Origin: Ophiosphaerella korrae
Taxonomy: Eukaryota; Ascomycota; Dothideomycetes; Pleosporales; Phaeosphaeriaceae
Length of the DNA stretch: 64,000 bases
Assembly (NCBI GenBank): GCA_028456385.1
Contig: JALNQF010000009.1
Location: 372,001-436,000, forward strand
Reading direction: 5' to 3'
The notes under the pieces were generated by a model. That model was not told the DNA's origin. It saw only the letters and a list, made by a program, of their open reading frames with translations, and made no database searches. The translations under genes and the position numbers were made by a program. Positions 56,229 to 64,000 of the stretch are shown piece after piece. Every line of letters starts with the position of its first letter. Within the stretch, counting starts at the first letter, position 1.

Positions 56229-56953
56229 TCCATCTTTATAGTCTTACTTGCAATCTGGAAGCTTGTTGATGAATTTGCAGCCTGTGACGCTTCCAAATAG
56301 AGAAAAGTATAGACAAGTGAGATTACCACTAGGGCAGTGAACCGTTTTCTCCCTATTGTGCTTCCAGCATCCTTGGGGTGCAACAAGCCAGGAATAAGAT
56401 AAATTATGTTCAAGGCATCGGGGCAGAAGAAACAAGCTAGCCGCCAGCAAATGACGAAGAATGATCTTCCGTGTCTGCTATAGCGATTCCGAGGCCAATT
56501 GCAGAGGTAACCATCCCTTGGAATACTATCATCTTCAACAAGGCTCATAAAAAAGTGTTGACTGGGATAGTTGTCGTCATTGTGCATCGCGGAGTCACTC
56601 CCAGGGTTCTTCTCCTTATTCAGATCAAACTCCTGCAACTGTGCATCGATAACCGTGCTGGCACTGTCCTTCAACTCCTTCAACTCAGCGGCGATGGTGG
56701 CAATTTTCTTTTCGGCGAGCTTCTGGTTCTCTACTAATCGATTCAATGAAGGCGGTGGACAACTCCAGTGGCGAGAAAGTATCGCTCCCCATGTAATCAC
56801 TTCCAGACTAGAGTATCGCTTGAAACTACATTCTTCGTCCGTCGCGGTCCATGAATAATTCCTGCGGCCTTCAACATCCACAAGCGGACATCCTCTCACC
56901 TCACTTCCTCCTGTAACGGTGGGAGCCTTAGCTGTAAAGATTTTGTCGGACAA
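56207..56953 (-). CDS. Possible coiled-coil membrane protein
   Basis: An open minus frame of 248 codons without ATG at its 5' end (starts TTG), so an upstream exon would be needed. It contains a coiled-coil-like Leu/Glu/Lys stretch (about residues 70-105) and two hydrophobic segments (FVICWRLACFFCPDALNIIYLI and TALVVISLVYTFLYL, at about 165-187 and 203-217). No family is recognised. Overlap with the protease 3' end at 56207-56228 is compatible with convergent genes. Confidence 0.35.
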   Translation of the reverse strand: MSDKIFTAKAPTVTGGSEVRGCPLVDVEGRRNYSWTATDEECSFKRYSSLEVITWGAILSRHWSCPPPSLNRLVENQKLAEKKIATIAAELKELKDSASTVIDAQLQEFDLNKEKNPGSDSAMHNDDNYPSQHFFMSLVEDDSIPRDGYLCNWPRNRYSRHGRSFFVICWRLACFFCPDALNIIYLIPGLLHPKDAGSTIGRKRFTALVVISLVYTFLYLEASQAANSSTSFQIASKTIKMDQVRTPT

Positions 56954-57955
56954 TGAACTATTGCGACACAGATTTCGCTAAGAGACTGTACTGCAATGGC
57001 CTCTTCTAAACAAGTGAGGAAATATAGGAGAGCCCCACATGAACCCTTCCAGACTATTGGTTAACTGGAAAAGTGGGATGTTGGCCATTTGAGATATAAC
57101 AGCCAGAGGATCCTTGGGTTACCTAGAACCTTTTTCGAGATATTTATAAGAATATCTCGAGAATCTATTGCATTCGTCTAATATAAATATAATGAGTGTG
57201 ATTTTCCCATGGGAGCCAGGCCACCAGCAACAGCGCAAGGGCCCGTGCACCAAGTTAACCATCACACCACCCGGGCACACAACACCATACTTCCCGGCGT
57301 TTGATTCATCAAGGTATCTATCATCTGCATCCAGGGAAGACACATAAAGATGAGAGATATGTGCGACACGTCAACTAATCATGCTAGCTGGTTTAGCTAT
57401 GACACAGCAGATGCCACCACTTCTTCTCCAAGGGCCGTTCATCCTATGCGACACGATGACGATTCTCCCGGGGCTATCTCGCGAACCGTAGCCAACGAGC
57501 ACGCCCCTGGTTACAGACATTACCATCTAGCCCTTGTGTCCTTGATGGAGCTTGAGTTACGGTGGTGTGCATCGCCGAGGCATCCGGAGTAGCGCGTAAC
57601 CAGGATAATTGGCGAAATGATGGTGTTGAAGTTGCAACTTCCCGTAACGCTGTCAAAAAGAACACGATTCTCAAACACTTTAGTGTCGGCGGAATCTCAT
57701 AAACGGCTATCTTTTGGTCTACTGAGCTGACTGGGTAGGTGACGTTCATAATGCTCTCACCGAGAGCCACGATTCTCGGTCCCCGGCATCCCAAGTCAAA
57801 CCCGGCAGCGCATAGCCGAAAATGGTATCATGATTTAGGGTTCTTTTTCCATATATCCACTACGGCAAGCCGCTAATTCGCTCTTGTGAAACCATTTGAT
57901 AGTAACTTGTTCTTCTTCGAAAGCGACCGGGACCAATAGGTGGATTACCATAGTT
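56954..57955. other. Intergenic region
   Basis: No gene is supported. Frames at 57350-57592 and 57474-57794 overlap on opposite strands without resemblance. The 3' part is the P450 promoter. Confidence 0.45.
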
Positions 57956-59818
57956 ATGTCAAGAACACTTTTTATCGTCGTTGCTGCGGTGATTTTGCTT
58001 CTAGTATGGATACAACGAAAGATTTCATGGCGCCAGCGCTTTAAAGGGCTGCCACGGGTAGGTATAGATCCTGGATTCTTGGGTTTAGGGCTTTCCGCAG
58101 CCCGGTCCGAGTTCTTTGCCCATGGGCAACAATTGCTTGAGCAAGGTTATGCAAAGGTGAGAAGAGAAATAGCAGCTCAAATTTATCCTTGACCTAATCT
58201 TTCATGTAGCACAAGGACACGCCGTACATAATCCAAACAGTTGACAATGAACGACTGGTGGTTCCGGACCGCTACATCGAGGAGCTAAAAAACCTGCCTG
58301 ATACGCAGCTCAGTTTCAAAATCGAGCTGGTTGATAGATTCATGGGCAAATACACAAAGATGGATGCTGTCATAGGATCAGATATACATCGTGAAGTCGT
58401 AAGAGGCCCGTTGACAAACAAGTTGGGTATGAAGTCTCCTTTGACGGTGTAAACTTCAACTAATATATTTGCAGGAGCTTTACTGCCACGAATGAGAGAA
58501 GAAGCAACCTTGGGGCTTGAAAAGTCATTGAATGGGTGTAATGTAAAAGGTATGAAACTTCCTAGGCTCCCACGTAGTACACCGAAGAGGCCTGGGACCT
58601 ACCGACAGGCGTAGTCAGCTCTTGATGAACTAAAAACGTAGGTGAGTTACTCTTCTACTATTAGTACTAGGTGCATACAATAGCTGATAGAATATAGAAC
58701 CATGCAGCCAGAAGCTTTAAATTACTTCTACCTTATCTATAATTTCCTAACCGACACGTAAAACGCATGTGTATTAAACCCGGCATTAACAAATATCAGA
58801 ATTTACCTCTATCAAAGCTTCGGACCTTATATTCAACGCGATCGGTCAAATCACATCCCGTATCATCGTCGACGAGTCTTTGTCGCGAGACCCAACTTGG
58901 CTTGGAACCATTATGGGATACACGGCTTCTGTTGCCATCTTCTCCATGACTATGCGGACAATCAATCCCATTCTGCGCCCTATCGCATACTGGACTTTAC
59001 AATCTGGCAAAAAACTACGTGCTGATATTTCCAAGGTCAACCAATATCTCGTACCTGTGATTAAGTCACGCCAGAATCGCGCCACAGAGCGAATCAAAGG
59101 GGGCGACAAAGCCCCACAAGACCTCATTCAGTGGGTCTCCGAGGCCGCTCAGGGTGAAGATGCAGAGCCTGAGAAGATCGTGCTGAAGATTCTCTTTCTC
59201 ATTGTAGCTGCTATGCACACCAGCGCCATCACCGCTATCCATGTACTCTACGACCTCTGTGAGCACCCAGCCTCCATGGCCGCTTTGCGCGCCGAAGCGG
59301 AGGCCGAAATAGCCGCTGACGGCTGGTCTATTGCGACGTTGCTCCGACTCCGCAAGATGGAAAGCTTCCTCAAAGAAAGTGGGCGCACCAACTCGGCTGG
59401 CATCGTCTCGTTTCAGCGCCTTGTTTTGAAGCCTATTCGCCTCTCTAATGGCTTCACCATCCCTGCGAACACCCACATCTGTGCGGCATCGGACGCGCGG
59501 TCGCGCGACCCGGCGCTATACTCGGCGCCGACCGAGTTCCACCCGCTGCGCTTCTACCAGTCCGATGCCGAGATCGACGCGGCGAAGCTGTTCAGTTCGG
59601 TCGCGGCAGGCGATTCATGGTTTGGATTCGGAAGACAGGCTTGTCCTGGAAGATGGTACGCAAGCGCACAGATCAAAATCGTGCTTTGCTTGTTGCTATT
59701 GAATTACGAGTTCAAGTTCCCAGAGGGTCAAACGGAACGACCCAAAAATTGGGTCAAGGACGAAAAAACTGGGCCGGACATGGAGCAGATGCTTTTAATC
59801 AAGGAGAAGGAGTTGTAA
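57956..59818 (+). CDS. Cytochrome P450 (ent-kaurene oxidase-like group)
   Basis: Four exons (57956-58156, 58210-58426, 58475-58549, 58800-59818) total exactly 504 codons, giving 503 residues. An N-terminal membrane anchor (VVAAVILLLVWI) precedes the P450 body. Motifs are the I-helix region AAMHTSAITAIHVLYDL, ExxR in KMESFLKESGR, Phe-His-Pro-Leu-Arg-Phe (PERF), and the haem loop WFGFGRQACPGRWYASAQIKI-like with the ligand Cys. The sequence style matches fungal microsomal P450s that oxidise terpenoid, alkaloid or indole metabolites. The third intron is 250 nt, far longer than others here, and its middle is AT-rich, suggesting an insertion. It lies near the NRPS at 61727 and may tailor its product. 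Confidence 0.82.
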
Positions 59819-60313
59819 AATAGGAAAATTCGTGCGTTCTAGTGACCAATATCAGAGATATGTATTCGAAGCATAGGATAAAAGTTCAAACACGAATTCA
59901 ATCTAATTCCTTGCAAAGGAGATATGAATACACAAGATCGAAAGTCTAAAAGAAGCACCCATTCCAGCAAAACCACCAAGGGTGTACCAAATGCTTCCTC
60001 CTGGATCTGGGGCTAGGCTAGGAACTTTAGGACTACGAAGAGCCAAAGCTAAAAAAAGCCGCCAAGAATAGAGCCAGAGGGAAAGAAAGGAAACATGAAA
60101 TACTAGAAGTCCATATTCAACTACATTTCCCTGGCAGATTTAGCGGTATGCGCATCATCAACAATTAAGAGAACTAGCTAAAAGGCGAATCTGAAATGGT
60201 CTTAGCCGAAAACCAGCTGTTGTGGTGAAGCACCACGCGGGAGTCGCGCAAGGGCAGTGGACAGGCTGTTATATAGGGCATGGCCCAGACCGAAGAGATC
60301 AAGCAACTGGCTG
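59819..60313. other. Intergenic region
   Basis: 3' flank of the P450. No gene is supported. Confidence 0.4.
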
Positions 60314-60881
60314 TCAAATAGTAAATTCACTCCAGCCCGAGGGGTCGACGAACAGCAGAGAGAAGGTCAGAGCATTCTCTTTCTGCCAGCAACGATCAAG
60401 ATATGATTGATGTGCATACCAGTCTTCATCAGAATCAAATCCGCGGCTTGTGTTTTGTGCGACCGTTTTCGAAGCATCGTTTGTAGTATGCTGAGAGAAA
60501 TAAGTTAGCGTTAGTGTTCGATTATCGACTTGAGAGGAAATGAGGACGAACGACTATTTACAGATGACTCCACTGTTCCCTCTAGCCTGCCTCCGCCTTC
60601 TTCGTATTCTTTACGCCGTCGCCAGCAGAATCGAGGACTCTGACGACATCGATCTGAGTAAATCCCAGCTTATTGAGCTCTTCTTGGGGTATGATGTAGC
60701 TGACATGAGACATATCTACATTATTAGGGACAATGGGGCCTTTGCCTCTCGTGAAGACTTGGGCGCCGCTCGCGGATATCTTATTCGACCAAGAGAGTTA
60801 AACAGTAACCTGGTGTACTGCTTCTAGAACAGCCTCAGGCTTAGCTATGTTTTGGAGGATATCCGCCGGGACGAAGTGGTA
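60314..60881 (-). pseudogene. Relic with protealysin-type propeptide motif
   Basis: Reading from 60881, the sequence HFVPADILQNIAKPEA closely matches the propeptide block of the M4 protease 4.7 kb away. The same frame runs through one TAA (60800-60798) into GKGPIVPNNVDMSHVSYIIP and IDVVRVLDSAGDG. A 124-nt intron (60491-60614, donor GTAAAG, CTAAC branch, TCTCAG acceptor) then joins Asp-Gly in frame to a final exon with FDSDEDWYAHQSYLDRCWQK and a stop at 60314. The downstream part does not resemble the protease catalytic domain; I do not recognise it. There is no ATG upstream in frame. It is either a broken gene in which this propeptide-type domain is attached to something else, or a chimaera. 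Confidence 0.5.
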
Positions 60882-60945
60882 TATCCAAAGTCATTCAATC
60901 CACGAGAGCTAATCTATAGCTAGGCATTGCCATTAATCATCGCCG

Positions 60946-61500
60946 AGTCCCCATGTCCAACTTAATCGCAATCTTATGCTTAGAGAGTGCGCTGGTGAGG
61001 TCGTCCTCAACAAAATTGAGCTTATCCTGGCAGACTTGTAGCTGTTCCCAGATGGTAACTTGCAGACTGGCAAGCTGTATTGCGAGATCGGCAGCGGGAG
61101 ATAGCTGTGTGCGCGAGCATTCTTCAGCGAAGTAGCCGGACGATTTATGGTAGGTGCATCAAACCCGGGAATAGGGGCTCTGGCGGAGTGGTGGCATGGC
61201 AAATGATGGTGTGTATGGTTGCTAGTACCATGAGAGGTATACCATACGCCAGAGGGAGCAGGAGATAGTAAACGATCTCTTTGCTGTCACCGATGAGTAA
61301 GAGGATCGCATAAGGAGTGGGAATTTTGACAAGTAGAGAGGTGGGTGAGATAAGTGAGATGGATGGAGTAAATATGGAGTTGATGAGCTCGTGAGCGTGA
61401 GCTGAACAAGTTTTACGCAAGACTTGGCATAGCAGCCAGGTTGTTGCTGTACGTAGCGGCGGTGAGTAGCTTCAAAATGAATTTGTATGGGGTTTTACAG
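60946..61500 (-). pseudogene. Possible remnant of a small membrane-protein gene
   Basis: Two coding-like pieces lie on the minus strand. About 61470-61160 holds a hydrophobic segment (EIVYYLLLPLAYGIPLMVL), and about 61160-60946 holds an amphipathic helical stretch (DLAIQLASLQVTIWEQLQ). They are in different frames, with no clear intron between them and no clean ATG. No family is recognised. Confidence 0.25.
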
Positions 61501-61726
61501 GCATATCGTGTAGTTGATCTCTGGTCGGGCAGCGTGGCAGCTGCAACCTTACGCTGCACGCGCTAAGTGGCATTAGTAGCTCTAGCATAAGCAGCCAGGA
61601 ACCCCAAAATTTCAAAGCAATCTCGTATATACTATATGTAGAACTTAACTGGCTGTGAAGCATAGTAGCTAAGTTTAGCTATTGCTGTCAACTCGGATAC
61701 TTGGGAAATATATACAATTAAAAAGT

Positions 61727-64000
61727 CTAAGGAGGCATATACTCTGACAAAACCGCCAGGGGCGTACCAAATGCTACCTCATGCATATGCCATTGCTCTA
61801 CTCCCAAGAGGTTTTGCTCAAGCTCCTCAAGTGACAGATTCTTGCACATGAGTTCCAAGCCAACATTAACACGTGCAGCTAACCGACATGCTTCCTCCCG
61901 CGAGAACAAGTCCGAGTCGTATTCAATGCGAAGCGTCACCTCCGATACGCTAACAGCTGAGAACTCAAACATAATGGCAAACTTAGATCCTTTGGCCCAT
62001 GAAACCAATGGCTCCATGCCAGCAATCTTGTTCAATGGACTCGTTTCAAGCTCGTGAAAAGTGACCATTGCGTTGAAGAGGGGATGGTTGGGTGCTGGTA
62101 TATTGGCAGCGGTACGAAGGTTGTCGTCATCTGAACTTGCGAGCAGCTTCATGAGAGCGCTCCAATCCATTCCATGAGAAAGGGATGACTGAGCAGATTG
62201 CTGCACATTCTTAAAGAAAGTGTTGACTGACGCTTTTGGATCAGGGCGAGGAATGCGAATAGGGAGTGGTTGGAGGAACAATCCAACTGTGCGCATGTCG
62301 TCTTCTTGTCTCCCGAGAAAAGGGCTGCCGAGAATCATGTCTTGTTTCATTGGGCTGTCGGATTGAAGTGCTAGTGACACAATGCCCAAAGAAATTTGGT
62401 GCATGGTGAGACCCCATAACCGTGATAAAGATCGCAGACTAGACATTGTACCTTCCGTAAGTTTTAGAAGTAGCGATTCGCCAGCGTACGATGTGCGGCA
62501 TGCTTTCATGCAGGGCATTACAAATAGATCTATACCTGAAAGATATCTAGTCCAGAAATCGACTGTAGGTTGCGATGTTTTGACGTTCCAGTCGGTATCC
62601 TGATACCGTCTCTCGGAGATGGGAAGGCTATGATCGAGGAATTCACCTGTAAACTCTTCGAAAAGGCGATTTAATGTAGTATAGTCACAAATGATATGGC
62701 TTATGCATACGAGAATATGACTTTCAGAGACCAGAATCCGGATTGGGTCTTCAGTCTCGAGAAGGAACTCCCTGTTAAGCTCTTTGTCAACGTTAAAAGT
62801 CTTCAAGTATTGAACCCTGGGTGCTTTTTTGGCGTAAGTCCTCTCTACGCCACCATCCGACTCTCTGAACCTGCACCGGAGAATCGAATGCCTTGCAAGT
62901 ACTGTGTTCCATGCTGACAATAACTTTTCGTGTTTGTTGAAGCCCGCGTCTAAGCTGGAAACATGGGAAACATTGAATGACGAAGTCCCAAGAGCCTTCT
63001 TGTATTTTCTAAACCAATCAAGTTCGATGGGAGATATGCCATGTTCACCGAGAACGGTATTGCAATTTTCGAGGTATGCTTGCTTCAAGTTCGCTTTTTC
63101 TCTTAGCTCTGCATCTATGGCGGATGCGAGTGCTGATACAACTGGGTTCTCGATGATGGTACGGACTGTGATGCGCTGTCCGAAGAAAGAAGAGATGCGG
63201 TTCGCCAGCTTAAGTTGTATGATTGAATGTGCGCCGAGCATCATAAAGTCCGACTTTTGATCTATTTCTATATCGTCATCAAACTCTAGTAGGCCCCGAA
63301 TAGACCCCACGAGCATCTTCTCGGTTGGTGTCATGCAATTTCGAGGTTCGCGAACCTCTTTGATGATATCTCCCTTCATCTTTTCAAGAGCCTTGTAATC
63401 TAGTTTGCCGGCTAGGGTGAGTGGAAATTTGTCCAGAGCAATTACGTGACGAGGTGTTGCGTAAGAAGGTAAAGCCTGGCGAATGAACGATTTTGCTTCT
63501 GCCGGGCTGAGTGATGGAGCCACATAAGCGGCGATCAAGTAGTCATCTCGACGGAAGATTGCAGCGCCTTCACATTCGGGAATACCTTTGACAATTCTGG
63601 CTTCCAAGTCATCAAGATCCAGTCTGAAACCACGAAGTTTTATCTGTCGGTCCTTGCGACCTAGGAGACATATTTCTCCAGTGGCACTATCCCAGTAGCC
63701 AAAGTCACCAGTCTTGTACATTTTCTGCTCAGCTTGAGGTAGTATAGAATCGTCTAGAAATCGATTGCTGTTCTCATCGGGTAGATTGATATACCCATTT
63801 GAAACCTGTATGCCTGCTAAATAGAGCTCGCCAACTGCACCCGGAGGAAGCAGACAATGGTTACGATCAAGGATGTAGACTCTGCTTGATGGGTTTGGAT
63901 GACCCAGGCTAACAGTCTGGTTAGACAAGAGGCGCTTGATCGTTGCACCTCCTGTAGCCTCGGTAGGACCATACATATTGAATAACAAACGTCCTTCTCC
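61727..64000 (-). CDS. Non-ribosomal peptide synthetase, A-T-C end (5' part outside window)
   Basis: The frame is open from the window edge to the stop at 61727 (757 codons). It starts inside an adenylation domain: NMYGPTEATG (A5), MYKTGDFGYW (A7), GRKDRQIKLRGFRLD (A8) and LTLAGKLDYKAL (A10 Lys). A carrier domain follows with FMMLGAHSIIQL, whose Ser would bear phosphopantetheine. Then comes a terminal condensation-type domain with a Ser-His-Ile-Ile-Cys-Asp motif in place of the usual His-His-x-x-x-Asp; the catalytic second His is present. The protein ends with this domain, as in fungal NRPSs that release by condensation or cyclisation rather than by a thioesterase. The product is unknown. The P450 2 kb downstream is a likely partner. 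Confidence 0.9.
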   Translation of the reverse strand, partial: GEGRLLFNMYGPTEATGGATIKRLLSNQTVSLGHPNPSSRVYILDRNHCLLPPGAVGELYLAGIQVSNGYINLPDENSNRFLDDSILPQAEQKMYKTGDFGYWDSATGEICLLGRKDRQIKLRGFRLDLDDLEARIVKGIPECEGAAIFRRDDYLIAAYVAPSLSPAEAKSFIRQALPSYATPRHVIALDKFPLTLAGKLDYKALEKMKGDIIKEVREPRNCMTPTEKMLVGSIRGLLEFDDDIEIDQKSDFMMLGAHSIIQLKLANRISSFFGQRITVRTIIENPVVSALASAIDAELREKANLKQAYLENCNTVLGEHGISPIELDWFRKYKKALGTSSFNVSHVSSLDAGFNKHEKLLSAWNTVLARHSILRCRFRESDGGVERTYAKKAPRVQYLKTFNVDKELNREFLLETEDPIRILVSESHILVCISHIICDYTTLNRLFEEFTGEFLDHSLPISERRYQDTDWNVKTSQPTVDFWTRYLSGIDLFVMPCMKACRTSYAGESLLLKLTEGTMSSLRSLSRLWGLTMHQISLGIVSLALQSDSPMKQDMILGSPFLGRQEDDMRTVGLFLQPLPIRIPRPDPKASVNTFFKNVQQSAQSSLSHGMDWSALMKLLASSDDDNLRTAANIPAPNHPLFNAMVTFHELETSPLNKIAGMEPLVSWAKGSKFAIMFEFSAVSVSEVTLRIEYDSDLFSREEACRLAARVNVGLELMCKNLSLEELEQNLLGVEQWHMHEVAFGTPLAVLSEYMPP

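Overview
The window is nuclear DNA of a filamentous ascomycete, most likely a Dothideomycete (Pleosporales-like). The reasons are the many 45-65 nt introns with GT...AG ends and CTAAC/CTGAC-type branch sites, heterokaryon-incompatibility (HET) genes, an AA9 lytic polysaccharide monooxygenase, fungal-type NRPS genes, and compact GC-balanced gene blocks next to AT-rich islands of decayed transposons. The species cannot be named from sequence alone.

Layout. 1-7.7 kb is ordinary gene space, all on the minus strand: 5' part of a GH81 beta-1,3-glucanase, a vacuolar Ca2+/H+ exchanger, a possible small membrane protein, and a large protein with a Gln/Asn/Tyr-rich repeat tail. 8.8-18 kb is a turnover zone. 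It holds a truncated HET gene joined to a truncated antisense gene, a small secreted protein gene, a second HET gene with one in-frame TGA, a 19-bp-stem hairpin with a possible transposon remnant, and a ruined transcription-factor gene. 18-32.5 kb looks like a metabolic neighbourhood: cupin, DAO-type FAD amine oxidase, Baeyer-Villiger-type monooxygenase, Atg22-like MFS transporter, enoyl-CoA hydratase, and a 1015-residue fusion of an adenylation domain with an integral-membrane flavoreductase. The transporter and the monooxygenase carry in-frame stops, so the pathway may be decaying.

32.6-38.4 kb is an AT-rich transposon island. It contains a 422 bp MITE with long terminal inverted repeats, a duplicated element with a tRNA-like A box, fragments of pogo/Fot1-type transposases, and one intact gene for a small secreted protein with ten cysteines, which is a candidate effector. 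38.4-46 kb returns to conserved housekeeping genes: UTP14 and mitochondrial mL41 from one divergent promoter, COQ3, a glycine-zipper protein, and an AA9 LPMO.

46.3-52.4 kb holds two broken members of fungal immunity-associated families, a C2H2 protein and a DUF7580 protein. 52.7-61.5 kb has a CYTH-like protein, a thermolysin-family (M4, protealysin-like) protease with a duplicated propeptide block, a cytochrome P450, and a relic carrying a second protealysin-type propeptide. The window ends inside an NRPS (A-T-C order, C-terminus at 61727), probably partnered with the P450.

A cross-cutting observation is that most broken genes are interrupted at positions where the family has Trp or Gln, by TGG to TAG/TGA or CAA to TAA. 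These are all G:C to A:T transitions, as expected from RIP-like mutation. I read introns by eye. For the monooxygenase, hydratase, adenylation fusion, amine oxidase, LPMO and P450 the spliced lengths come out as whole numbers of codons, which supports those models.
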